Shown: positions 1-6,538 of the stretch, one piece after another
Position numbering within the stretch: position 1 is the first letter of the stretch
Layout of the letters: each line of letters begins with the position of its first letter
Notes under the pieces: model-generated
Told to the model about the DNA's origin: nothing
What the model saw: only the letters and a program-made list of their open reading frames with translations
Database searches by the model: none
Assembly: GCA_017989575.1 (NCBI GenBank)
Contig: JAGNPP010000068.1
Location: forward strand, 1 to 10,385
Origin: Chryseobacterium sp.
GTDB taxonomy: Bacteria > Bacteroidota > Bacteroidia > Flavobacteriales > Weeksellaceae
DNA: 10,385 nt
Reading direction: 5' to 3'
Position numbers and translations under genes: made by a program

Positions 1-596
1 TGATGATTTTGACGGATTCTTACAATACGCCTTTCGACAACAACAGAAAAGGTCTGAATCTGGGTGAAGCAGCCGCTTTCCTTGTTTTGGAATCTGACGA
101 AGTTGTCAAAAAAGAAAATAAAAAAGTTCTCGCTTATCTTTCCGGTTACGGAAATGCCAACGATGCACATCATCAGACCGCATCTTCGGAAAACGGACAA
201 GGCGCATTTTTGGCAATGGAAAAAGCATTGAAAGTTTCAGGTTTAAATAAAGAAAGCATTGATTACATCAACGTTCACGGTACAGCGACTCCAAATAACG
301 ATTTGTCTGAAGGTATTGCAATGATTCGGATTTTTGGTGAAAATCAGGTTCCGGAATTCAGTTCTACAAAGGCTTTTACAGGTCATACTTTGGCAGCGGC
401 GGCAGGAATTGAAGCGGTTTACTCGATTTTGGCGATGCAGAATAATGTGATTTTTCCAAATTTAAATTTTAAAACGAAAATGGAAGAATTTGATTTAAAG
501 CCGGTTACCGAACTGAAACAGAAAAGCATCAACCACGTACTTTCCAATTCGTTTGGATTTGGCGGAAACTGTTCAACTTTAATTTTTTCTAAATAA
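1..596 (+). CDS. Beta-ketoacyl-ACP synthase (KAS II/FabF-like), C-terminal half, cut by the window edge
   Basis: This is the C-terminal part of a ketosynthase that performs decarboxylative Claisen condensation of acyl and malonyl-ACP units. The first complete codon is at position 3, and the Met there is internal; about half of a normal ~400-residue enzyme lies off the left edge, including the nucleophilic Cys. Counting from that Met, the visible signatures are a GLNLGEAAAFLVLE stretch (17-30) matching the family's G-x-x-x-GEG-x-x-x-x-x-LE, the first catalytic His in NVHGTATPNND (His92), the Lys and second His in STKAFTGHTLAAAAG (Lys123, His128), and the terminal SNSFGFGGN loop (181-189). All visible catalytic residues are intact. 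The stop overlaps the next gene's start by one base (TAATG), which suggests translational coupling to the degenerate ketosynthase downstream. Such a pair is typical of aryl-polyene/flexirubin clusters in Bacteroidota; that pathway assignment is inferred, because the rest of the cluster is outside the window. Confidence 0.9.
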   Translation, partial: MILTDSYNTPFDNNRKGLNLGEAAAFLVLESDEVVKKENKKVLAYLSGYGNANDAHHQTASSENGQGAFLAMEKALKVSGLNKESIDYINVHGTATPNNDLSEGIAMIRIFGENQVPEFSSTKAFTGHTLAAAAGIEAVYSILAMQNNVIFPNLNFKTKMEEFDLKPVTELKQKSINHVLSNSFGFGGNCSTLIFSK

Positions 597-1657
597 TGAG
601 TGCAGCTTACATCAACAGTGCCGCCTGCATCTCGGTTCAGGACACTTTAAACGACAATTTCTTCGAGACTTTAAAACCTGAAAATTCTGTTCAGATTTTA
701 AAAGCCATCGAACCGAATTACAAAGAATTTATTCCGCCAGCGATGAGCCGAAGAATGTCTAAAACAGTCAAAATGAGTTCTGTTGCTTCCACAAAAGCTT
801 TGCAGGAAGCCGGCATTGAAAAACCTGACGCCATCATCGTCGGAACTGGAATGGGCTGTTCTCAGGACTCGGAAAAATTTCTTAAAAACGTTTTGGAAAA
901 TAATGAAGAGTTCTTAACACCAACATTTTTTATTCAATCGACTCATAACACCGTTTCGGGACAAATCGCTTTGGGATTACAATGTCACGGTTATAATTTC
1001 ACTTACGTCAACAGTTCATCTTCCCTCGAATTTTCAATGCTGGATGCAAAACTTCAGATTTTGGACGGTGAAGCGGAAAATGTCCTTGTTGGTTCCACAG
1101 ACGAGCAGACCGAACGAACGATGGAATTGTACAAACTGAATAATTCCATTAAAAAAGAAGAAAATCTTCCGGTTGATTATTTGAATTCAACAACGGAAGG
1201 CGTGATTTGGGGTGAAGGTTCGAGCTTTTTTGTTTTGGGAAAAGATAAGACGGAAAATTCTTATGCTCAATTGAAAGATATTCAAATTATTAACACATTA
1301 GAATTAGACGAAACTCAAAAATTTATTAAAGATTTCTTAGAGAAAAATAATTTGAGAAACGAAGATATTGATTCTGTTATTTTAGGTTTCAACGGAGATT
1401 CAAAATCTGATGTTTATTATAAAAATGCATCTGAATTATTTCCAAATTCATCTCTATTATATTACAAACATTTGAGTGGAGAATTCAATACAGCAAGTGG
1501 TTTTTCAACATTTATGGCTTGTCAGATTTTGAAAAATCAAGAAATCCCGGAGGTGATGAAGATTAATGACGTGAAAAAGCAAAGCATTCAAAATGTGCTT
1601 TTGTATAATCATTTTGGAAGAAGGGATCATAATTTGGTTTTATTGGAGAAAATCTAA
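596..1657 (+). CDS. Catalytically degenerate ketosynthase, chain-length-factor-like partner
   Basis: This 353-residue protein keeps the thiolase-fold outline of a ketosynthase but not its active site. The family position for the nucleophilic Cys falls in VNSSSSLEFSM and reads Ser at about residue 141. The first His motif (HGTGT in active enzymes) has become GFNGDSKSD (264-272), with no His. In the Lys/His segment, YKHLSGEFNTASG (290-302), the Lys is kept (291) but the His has become Glu (296). The C-terminal NSFGFGG loop reads NHFGRRDHN (338-346). Loss of all three active residues in a gene that overlaps an active ketosynthase by one base is the pattern of a chain-length factor, the non-condensing subunit of a KS heterodimer in type II polyketide and aryl-polyene systems. 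The likely role is to shape the polyene cavity of the upstream enzyme in flexirubin-type pigment synthesis. The family is clear; the pathway is inferred. Confidence 0.75.
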   Translation: MSAAYINSAACISVQDTLNDNFFETLKPENSVQILKAIEPNYKEFIPPAMSRRMSKTVKMSSVASTKALQEAGIEKPDAIIVGTGMGCSQDSEKFLKNVLENNEEFLTPTFFIQSTHNTVSGQIALGLQCHGYNFTYVNSSSSLEFSMLDAKLQILDGEAENVLVGSTDEQTERTMELYKLNNSIKKEENLPVDYLNSTTEGVIWGEGSSFFVLGKDKTENSYAQLKDIQIINTLELDETQKFIKDFLEKNNLRNEDIDSVILGFNGDSKSDVYYKNASELFPNSSLLYYKHLSGEFNTASGFSTFMACQILKNQEIPEVMKINDVKKQSIQNVLLYNHFGRRDHNLVLLEKI

Positions 1658-1705
1658 TTTAAATTCTACCTATTTTTTCGCAAAGCGCACCCCGACCTAC
1701 GTGAA

Positions 1706-1739
1706 GCTTTTTTTCTTTTTTGGTAAAAAAGGAAAATGC
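1706..1739. repeat. Long AT-rich hairpin, possible terminator or intergenic repeat element
   Basis: The left arm runs from 1706 to 1721 and the right arm from 1725 to 1739, around a three-base GGT loop. The inner 7 bp (CTTTTTT/AAAAAAG) is perfect. The stem continues with one G-U pair and four T-A pairs, then a small internal loop and a closing GC/GC. It lies about 50 bases after the stop of the ketosynthase operon, so transcription termination is possible, but no T tract follows it on either strand. It may instead belong to a dispersed intergenic repeat together with the GC hairpin at 1749-1766. Confidence 0.45.
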
Positions 1740-1748
1740 GGGAATGAA

Positions 1749-1766
1749 GGGCGGATAAACACGCCC
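1749..1766. repeat. GC-rich hairpin GGGCG/CGCCC
   Basis: A perfect 5-bp stem, GGGCG (1749-1753) with CGCCC (1762-1766), closes an eight-base loop. In such an AT-rich spacer this GC-rich stem stands out. The sequence after it is A/T-rich but is not a run of T, so it does not look like a canonical intrinsic terminator. It sits 10 bases downstream of the AT hairpin and may be part of the same element. Confidence 0.35.
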
Positions 1767-1822
1767 AAATAAAATTTATTCTGAAATATCACCAGACTCA
1801 CAAAATAAAAATTTAAATTTTG

Positions 1823-1830
1823 TAGTTTTG
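1823..1830 (+). promoter_or_regulatory. Candidate Bacteroidota -7 promoter element (TAGTTTTG)
   Basis: The eight bases fit TAnnTTTG, the -7 consensus for the primary sigma factor in Bacteroidota. No clear TTG (-33) box is present at the expected distance upstream, so only half the promoter is supported. Initiation a few bases downstream would give a leader of roughly 90 nt before the lipoprotein start codon, containing the paired structure at 1852-1898. Confidence 0.35.
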
Positions 1831-1847
1831 AAGATTAAACAAGATAA

Positions 1848-1898
1848 ATGAAACACCTACCTGCAAAACCTCTTTGATGCAGAAACATAATGGGTGTT
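1848..1898 (+). promoter_or_regulatory. Structured 5' leader with nested stems and a nine-codon open frame
   Basis: Two nested helices can form. The outer one pairs 1852-1859 with 1891-1898 (AACACC with GGTGTT, plus a U-G and an A-U pair). The inner one pairs CTGCA (1861-1865) with TGCAG (1878-1882) around a 12-base loop. A short frame starts at the ATG at 1848, encodes MKHLPAKPL, and stops at 1875-1877 inside the inner loop, so a translating ribosome would disrupt both stems. It lies between a promoter-like box and the lipoprotein gene, where an attenuator, riboswitch or cis-acting RNA could act. I do not recognise it as a known riboswitch class. The pairing is visible; a regulatory role is inferred. 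Confidence 0.35.
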
Positions 1899-1930
1899 CC
1901 ATCTGACCTAAAAAAATTAAATAAAAACTG

Positions 1931-3322
1931 ATGAAAATTAAAATATTTTTTGGAATTGCATTTTGGACTCTTTTGCTTTTAGCGGGCTGTAATCACGATG
2001 ATATTTCGTTTGAATCGCCAACGCAACAGTTGAGATTCTCTACCGACACCGTTTTTTGTGATACCGTTTACAACCAAATGCGTTCGGAAACTTATGCCGT
2101 AAAGGTTTATAACAGAGAAGATAAAGATGTAATGATTCCGAGAATTGCGCTGGAAGGCGGAAGTGGTTCACTTTATAGAATCAATGTTGACGGTAAAGTT
2201 GGGACAAGTTTTGAAAATGTGGCGCTGAGAAGAAAAGACAGCCTTTATGTTTTTGTAGAAATTGCGCCGATTGCCAACGCGCCAGAAGCGATTGCCGAGG
2301 ACAAAGTGGTTTTTAATACGCCGGCTGGTGAGCAAAAAGTAACATTATTCTCCGTTGTTCAGGATGCAGAATATTTTATCAAATCTGACTCAAATCCAAA
2401 TATCATTTCTGAAAATACGACTTGGACAAAGGATAAAGTAAAAGTGATTTTTGGAGATTTGACCGTTGCTGAAGGGAAAACCTTGACAATGGAAAAAGGA
2501 ACGAAAGTCTATTTCCGAAAAAACAGCGGGATGAACTTCGCGAAAAATTCGATTCTTGATGTCAAAGGTATTCTTGGCGATGAAGTGATTTTCAGAGGTG
2601 ACAGAAGTGACACGAAATACGATACGCTTCCTGCCAACTGGAACGGAATCAAAATGGAGGAAGACACCGAATTGAAAATGAATTACGCCAGACTTTTTGG
2701 TGGAAACGTTGGCCTTCAACTCAAAAAAAATACGGCTAATATCAACAATTCGATTATTCATACTTTTCAAAATGTAGGAATCTATGGCATTCACACCAAA
2801 AATCTTACAATGAACAATGTTGTGATAAACAACTGCGGGGAAACTGACATTGCGATTGCCGGAAGTGGAAATTACAACTTAAATTATTGTACGATTGCCA
2901 ACTATTGGGATTTGAACTCAAGTATGTCTGCGATGGGAATCTTTGCAAGCAATACTTGGGAAAATGAAGATGGTGTATTAGAAGCTGGAGCGGTGGTTTT
3001 AAATGTTAATAATTCTATCATTTATGGCGATATGCCAGATATGATTTCTTTGAGTAATAATCCGAATGGAACGGCGATTAGTTATAGTTTCAATAGCTCT
3101 TTGCTGAAATTTACATCCAATTCTGGTTTAACGGTCGGTAGCTCAAACATTGCCAATGAAGACCCAAAATTCCAAAACTACTTTACTCAGAAAATGAATA
3201 TGAGAGTGAAAGCTGATTCTAAGGCCAGATTAAAAGGGACTAATCTTAATACAATTTCTACAGAAAAAGATATAGTTGGAATTACCAGAACTTATCCTGC
3301 AACAATCGGAGCTTACCAATAA
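1931..3322 (+). CDS. Lipoprotein with right-handed parallel beta-helix
   Basis: The 463-residue protein begins with a lipoprotein signal peptide: a hydrophobic core and the lipobox LAGC, with the lipidated Cys at residue 20. Acidic residues at +3 and +4 (CNHDD) resemble the surface-export signals described for flavobacterial lipoproteins, so an outer-membrane, possibly surface, location is likely. Residues about 35-145 look like an Ig-type beta domain. From about 165 to 410 there are short, Asn-rich, regularly spaced beta strands (for example NNSIIHTF, NLTMNNVVINNC, LNVNNSIIYG) typical of PbH1 beta-helix coils, with a WNGIKM turn near 237. The C-terminus, DPKFQ through TIGAYQ, matches the DPxF...DIGAYE ending common in such proteins of Bacteroidota. 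Ligand and function are unknown; polysaccharide binding or adhesion is possible. Its stop overlaps the MazG-like gene by one base. Confidence 0.8.
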   Translation: MKIKIFFGIAFWTLLLLAGCNHDDISFESPTQQLRFSTDTVFCDTVYNQMRSETYAVKVYNREDKDVMIPRIALEGGSGSLYRINVDGKVGTSFENVALRRKDSLYVFVEIAPIANAPEAIAEDKVVFNTPAGEQKVTLFSVVQDAEYFIKSDSNPNIISENTTWTKDKVKVIFGDLTVAEGKTLTMEKGTKVYFRKNSGMNFAKNSILDVKGILGDEVIFRGDRSDTKYDTLPANWNGIKMEEDTELKMNYARLFGGNVGLQLKKNTANINNSIIHTFQNVGIYGIHTKNLTMNNVVINNCGETDIAIAGSGNYNLNYCTIANYWDLNSSMSAMGIFASNTWENEDGVLEAGAVVLNVNNSIIYGDMPDMISLSNNPNGTAISYSFNSSLLKFTSNSGLTVGSSNIANEDPKFQNYFTQKMNMRVKADSKARLKGTNLNTISTEKDIVGITRTYPATIGAYQ

Positions 3323-3648
3323 TGGAAATCACAACACTCCAAAATCAGGTTGACGAATGGATAAAAACCATTGGCGTCCGTTATTTCAATGAGTTGACGA
3401 ATATGGCAATGCTGACAGAAGAAGTGGGCGAAGTCGCCAGAATCATCGCCAGAAGATACGGCGAACAATCTGAAAAAGAATCCGACAAGTCCAAAGACCT
3501 TGGCGAAGAATTGGCGGACGTTCTATTCGTAACACTTTGTTTGGCGAATCAAACCGGGACAGATTTGCAATCGGCTTTCGATAAAAAAATGAAAGTGAAA
3601 ACCGATAGAGACAAGGATAGACATCAGAATAACGAGAAACTTAAATAG
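3322..3648 (+). CDS. MazG-like nucleotide pyrophosphohydrolase
   Basis: This 108-residue all-alpha protein belongs to the MazG/dCTPase (all-alpha NTP pyrophosphohydrolase) superfamily, which cleaves nucleoside triphosphates to monophosphate and pyrophosphate, usually to clear non-canonical or excess nucleotides. The metal-binding motif is clear: EEVGE at 33-37 and EELADV at 62-67, giving the EExxE...ExxD pattern with Glu33, Glu34, Glu37, Glu63 and Asp66. The length fits single-domain cytosolic forms, and there is no signal peptide. The C-terminus is Lys/Asp-rich (KVKTDRDKDRH). It starts inside the stop codon of the lipoprotein gene (TAATG), so the two are probably cotranslated, although no functional link is obvious. 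The substrate cannot be read from the sequence. Confidence 0.9.
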   Translation: MEITTLQNQVDEWIKTIGVRYFNELTNMAMLTEEVGEVARIIARRYGEQSEKESDKSKDLGEELADVLFVTLCLANQTGTDLQSAFDKKMKVKTDRDKDRHQNNEKLK

Positions 3649-3650
3649 AT

Positions 3651-3728
3651 GAAGTTGGATGATGGAAGATGGAAGATGGATGTTTTAAAACGCATCGATT
3701 AAACTTCCATCATCCCGCTTCCAACTTC
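3651..3728. repeat. Imperfect intergenic palindrome with 7-bp tandem repeats; terminator-like
   Basis: GGATGATGGAAG (3657-3668) pairs perfectly with CTTCCATCATCC (3704-3715). GAAGTT (3651-3656) pairs with AACTTC (3723-3728) after a seven-base bulge on the right arm, giving 18 pairs in all. Inside the left arm and loop, GATGGAA is repeated in tandem (3661-3667, 3668-3674, then a third copy with one change). It fills nearly the whole 90-bp gap between the MazG-like gene and aroA. GGAAGATGGAAG-type palindromes are, as I recall, common dispersed intergenic elements in flavobacterial genomes; here it may also act as a transcript-end structure. Confidence 0.6.
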
Positions 3729-3738
3729 CAAACAAACT

Positions 3739-4956
3739 ATGATATTAAAAAAATCTGAATTAATCGATAATCAAAAAATCCAAATTACCGGTTCGAAAAG
3801 TATTTCGAACCGTCTTTTGATTTTAGGGAAACTCTTTGGAAACATTGATATGCTCAATCTTTCCAACTCTCAGGACACGACTTTGCTCAAAAAAGCTTTG
3901 GAATCCGATGCTGAGTTGATTGACATCCACCACGCGGGAACGGCAATGCGTTTCTTGGCTTCGTATTATTCGATTTTTGAAGGTAGAAAAACAATTCTGA
4001 CCGGTTCCGACCGAATGAAAAACCGACCTATCAAACCTTTGGTGGACGCACTTCAATCACTCGGCGCAGACATCACTTATCTGGAAAAAGAAGGTTTCCC
4101 GCCATTGCAAATCATCGGAAAGAAATTAGAAAGGAATCTGGTGAAGATTTCCGCCAACGTTTCCAGCCAATTTTTGACTTCATTAATATTAATCGGAGGA
4201 AAATTGGAGAACGGTTTGACATTAGAATTGGAAGGCGAAATCACATCCCGACCTTACCTCGAAATGACTTTGAAAATCCTGAACGAAATCGGAATCAGAT
4301 CTCATTTTGCGGAAAATAAAATAGAAATCCTAGCCCATTCTGACAACTTTAGAATTGAACATTACGAAGTTGAAAGTGACTGGTCATCAGCCTCTTACTT
4401 CTTCTCTTTGTCAGCAATTGGCAGAAAAACAATTACCCTGAAAAGTTTTCACACGCTTTCTCTGCAAGGCGACAGCGTCATCAAGGAACTTTACTGGAAA
4501 TATTTCGGCATCAACACGGTTTCGGATTATGCAGAAAACTCGATTTCACTTTTGCCAGAACCAGCTTTTGAATATCCTGAATTGATTACTTTGGATATGA
4601 ACGATTGTCCAGACATTGCGCAAACGCTTTGTGTGACGGCAACCGCTTTGAAAATTCCATTCGAAATTACGGGACTTCACACGTTAAAAGTAAAGGAAAC
4701 CGACCGTTTAGTTGCGCTTCAAAATGAATTGTTGAAAATCGGAGCAAAAACACACATCACGGTTGAAAAAATAGAATCTTCGGAATTCATTGAACCTGAA
4801 GAAAATATTTCAATCGCCACGTACAAAGACCACAGAATGGCGATGGCTTTTGCGCCGTTTGCCTTAATCAAAGAATTGAATATTGAAAATGAGGACGTTG
4901 TCGAGAAATCTTATCCTGAGTTTTGGGAGGATTTTGCGAAGGTGACTACGAGTTAA
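3739..4956 (+). CDS. aroA: 3-phosphoshikimate 1-carboxyvinyltransferase (EPSP synthase)
   Basis: The enzyme transfers the enolpyruvyl group of PEP to shikimate 3-phosphate, the sixth step of the shikimate pathway to chorismate, in the cytosol. At 405 residues it is slightly shorter than the E. coli enzyme (427) but complete. Motifs in order: GSKSISNR (Lys20, Ser21, Arg25; substrate binding), AGTAMR (66-71), TGSDRMKNRPI (88-98), SSQFLT (142-147), DWSSASYF (214-221), CPDIAQ with the catalytic Asp292, KVKETDR (Glu320, Arg323), YKDHRMAM (His365, Arg366) and EKSYPEFW with Lys390. The residue before AGTAMR is His where most enzymes have Asn; the rest of the active site is conserved. It is preceded by a 90-bp palindromic gap with no clear promoter box and is followed after 10 bases by an exported-protein gene. 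No other shikimate genes are nearby. Confidence 0.97.
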   Translation: MILKKSELIDNQKIQITGSKSISNRLLILGKLFGNIDMLNLSNSQDTTLLKKALESDAELIDIHHAGTAMRFLASYYSIFEGRKTILTGSDRMKNRPIKPLVDALQSLGADITYLEKEGFPPLQIIGKKLERNLVKISANVSSQFLTSLILIGGKLENGLTLELEGEITSRPYLEMTLKILNEIGIRSHFAENKIEILAHSDNFRIEHYEVESDWSSASYFFSLSAIGRKTITLKSFHTLSLQGDSVIKELYWKYFGINTVSDYAENSISLLPEPAFEYPELITLDMNDCPDIAQTLCVTATALKIPFEITGLHTLKVKETDRLVALQNELLKIGAKTHITVEKIESSEFIEPEENISIATYKDHRMAMAFAPFALIKELNIENEDVVEKSYPEFWEDFAKVTTS

Positions 4957-4966
4957 TTTTATATTA

Positions 4967-5461
4967 ATGAAAAAGCATATTCTTCTTTTTTTGTTTCTAA
5001 TTCCTGCCACAATTTGGTCGCAATATCTTTTGCCGAATGAGGAAGTAATTTATTCATTTGAAACTAAAAGTGGAAAAAAAATGTCTTTGGTAAAGGATAA
5101 GTCCAACAAATATATTCAGTATCGATTTGGAACCAAGAGTAAAATTGAGATGGAATTTCCAGCCAATAGAACAAAGGAAAGTTGGAAGCAATTTCATTAT
5201 AATTCTTACTGGCGTGGTGGCGGAATTCAAAATGCGGGAATGGAAGTAGATAATCTTCAGTTTACGAATGATGGCTACCAATATTTATTATTTCGAACCT
5301 ATCACGCAGAAGGCGAAGTTTACTCTGCCGGAATTATCATTACTGACAAAAAAGGAAAAGAGACGCACATTATTGGAAATTACAAAACCGTCAAAGGTTG
5401 TATTTGTAATTTGGAAGATACTGGAATGATTGAAATAGAGGATATTGGATTAAATTTCTAA
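4967..5461 (+). CDS. Small exported protein of unknown function
   Basis: I do not recognise this 164-residue protein. It starts with a classic Sec signal peptide: Lys-Lys, a hydrophobic stretch to about residue 16, and a probable signal peptidase I site after IWS, leaving mature Gln19, the common ...SQ end in Bacteroidota. The mature part is rich in beta-prone and aromatic residues, with a YWRGGGIQNAGME segment at 81-93 and a Cys pair (GCICN, about 144-148) that could form a disulphide or bind a metal. It has no membrane segment after the signal, so it is likely periplasmic or outer-membrane associated. The start is 10 bases after the aroA stop, and the two may be cotranscribed. No function is proposed. 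Confidence 0.75.
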   Translation: MKKHILLFLFLIPATIWSQYLLPNEEVIYSFETKSGKKMSLVKDKSNKYIQYRFGTKSKIEMEFPANRTKESWKQFHYNSYWRGGGIQNAGMEVDNLQFTNDGYQYLLFRTYHAEGEVYSAGIIITDKKGKETHIIGNYKTVKGCICNLEDTGMIEIEDIGLNF

Positions 5462-5506
5462 TATTCTAGTTTTACAATAATCCAATTTTTAACCTTTAAA
5501 ATTACC

Positions 5507-5514
5507 TATCTTTG
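5507..5514 (+). promoter_or_regulatory. Candidate -7 promoter element (TATCTTTG) upstream of the Uma2-family gene
   Basis: TATCTTTG is an exact match to the Bacteroidota TAnnTTTG -7 box and ends 35 bases before the next start codon, a sensible leader length. No TTG -33 box is evident about 20 bases further up, where the sequence is only T/A-rich. It is the only promoter-like box I found in the 88-bp gap and could drive the gene run 5550-8001. Confidence 0.45.
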
Positions 5515-5549
5515 TTAGGAATAAGCCGTTAATCTCAAAAAACAGCGTT

Positions 5550-6128
5550 ATGGAAATCACAAATATCAATCAATTAGACCTTAACAAAACTTACACTTTT
5601 GCTGATTATCTTTTGTGGAGATTCAAAGAAAGGGTGGAGCTTATCAAAGGTAAAATTTTGAAAATGAGTCCCGCGCCTGCGCCAAACCATCAAAGAATTG
5701 CTAGAAAATTAAGCCTGAATCTTGGAAATTTTTTCGAAAATAAAAGTTGTGAATTCTTCTTTGCCCCTTTTGATGTACGTCTACCCAACAAAACTGGGGA
5801 AATCCTGACTGTTGTTCAACCAGATTTGTGTGTTATTTGTGACCGAAATAAGATTGACGACAAAGGTTGTCTTGGCGCACCAGATTTGGTGGTTGAAATT
5901 CTTTCTCCCGGAAATTCTAAAAAAGAAATGAATTTGAAGTTCAGTTTGTACGAAGAATCGGGTGTTTCTGAATATTGGGTTGTAGATTCTAGCGAGAAAT
6001 TTATTTTAATTTATAGTTTAGAAAATGGAGAATACATCAGCAGAAAACCAGTTGCAGACGGAGAAATGTTGCAATCTATCAATTTTCCTGATTTGAGATT
6101 TTCTACAGAAGGTTTGTTTGAGTTTTAA
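5550..6128 (+). CDS. Uma2 family (DUF820) protein with PD-(D/E)xK nuclease fold
   Basis: This 192-residue protein is a clear member of the Uma2/DUF820 family, predicted restriction-endonuclease-fold proteins of uncertain biological role that are very numerous in cyanobacteria and also present in Bacteroidota. Signatures: VELIKGKILKMSPAPAPNHQ (29-48), which carries the family's E-L-I-x-G-x-I-x-x-M-S-P start; QPDLCVI (90-96) with the likely metal-binding Asp92; PDLVVEILSP (111-120) with Glu116; and the LYEESGVSEYWVVDS segment (133-147), the family's LY-x-x-x-G-V-x-EYW-x-VD hallmark. The active-site residues are present, so it appears intact. It has no signal peptide or membrane segment. Its stop overlaps the next start by one base (TAATG). 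Nuclease activity is predicted from the fold only; the target is unknown. Confidence 0.88.
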   Translation: MEITNINQLDLNKTYTFADYLLWRFKERVELIKGKILKMSPAPAPNHQRIARKLSLNLGNFFENKSCEFFFAPFDVRLPNKTGEILTVVQPDLCVICDRNKIDDKGCLGAPDLVVEILSPGNSKKEMNLKFSLYEESGVSEYWVVDSSEKFILIYSLENGEYISRKPVADGEMLQSINFPDLRFSTEGLFEF

Positions 6129-6538
6129 TGGAAACAAATTTCTTCAAATCTCCAAGAATCAATGAGATTACAAAAGCATTCATCATAATCATTTTGACAT
6201 TGTGCATTATAATGAATGTGATTGAGATTTTTAAATACTACGAATTCATAAATATAACTTTCTCTCTTTTTGTAATTTTAATTTTATCAATATTTATTAC
6301 AAGCCTTACTTTTGAAAATTACTTTACAACAATAATATTGTTAATCTTCAATATTATATTTTGGTATTATACGATAACGGAGAGAAAAGATTTATCTTGG
6401 TACAACAATCCTTTTAATCATTATGATATGGTCTTAAGTAGTTTTATAGGTTTTTCGCTAAGTTTGATTAACAACATTTTAATTTGGATAGTAATTTTAC
6501 CCTACAGATTTTATAAGTTCTCAAGTAAACTAAAATGA
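6128..6538 (+). CDS. Small four-helix integral membrane protein, function unknown
   Basis: The 136-residue protein is almost entirely hydrophobic, with probable transmembrane helices at about 17-35, 42-60, 66-83 and 103-124, linked by short loops. The longest, polar loop (84-102, TERKDLSWYNNPFNHYD) and a basic tail (YRFYKFSSKLK) are the only hydrophilic parts. I recognise no family. It starts inside the stop codon of the Uma2 gene and overlaps the following gene by four bases (ATGA), so it is probably translated as part of this run. Base composition is unusual: around 6181-6360 the GC content is only about 20 percent, far below the Omp85 gene further on. Hydrophobic codons explain part of this, but recent acquisition is also possible. 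Confidence 0.7.
   Translation: METNFFKSPRINEITKAFIIIILTLCIIMNVIEIFKYYEFINITFSLFVILILSIFITSLTFENYFTTIILLIFNIIFWYYTITERKDLSWYNNPFNHYDMVLSSFIGFSLSLINNILIWIVILPYRFYKFSSKLK

Larger units (their letters stand above)
1658..1930. other. 273-bp non-coding region between pigment genes and lipoprotein gene
   Basis: No convincing protein gene lies here. From left to right it holds a long AT-rich inverted repeat (1706-1739), a GGGCG/CGCCC hairpin (1749-1766), a promoter-like TAGTTTTG (1823-1830) and a two-stem leader with a nine-codon frame (1848-1898). The last 20 bases before the next start codon are A-rich, the usual start context in Bacteroidota, which rarely use Shine-Dalgarno pairing. Confidence 0.6.

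Noticed and set aside
1848..1898. Assignment of the leader structure to a named riboswitch (TPP, cobalamin, SAM, preQ1)
   Set aside because: I see none of the conserved core sequences of these classes. Only the base pairing can be supported.
2390..2794. A 134-codon minus-strand frame within the beta-helix lipoprotein gene
   Set aside because: The plus-strand frame has a lipobox and repeated beta-helix coils along this region, while the antisense frame shows no recognisable features.
3322..5562. The MazG-like and Uma2 genes share the same first 13 bases (ATGGAAATCACAA, protein start MEIT)
   Set aside because: The similarity ends at once and the proteins are unrelated. It is probably coincidence in A-rich start contexts.
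5550..6128. Uma2-family gene as part of an insertion sequence or transposon
   Set aside because: No terminal inverted repeats, target-site duplications or transposase motifs are seen around it, and Uma2 proteins are commonly chromosomal.
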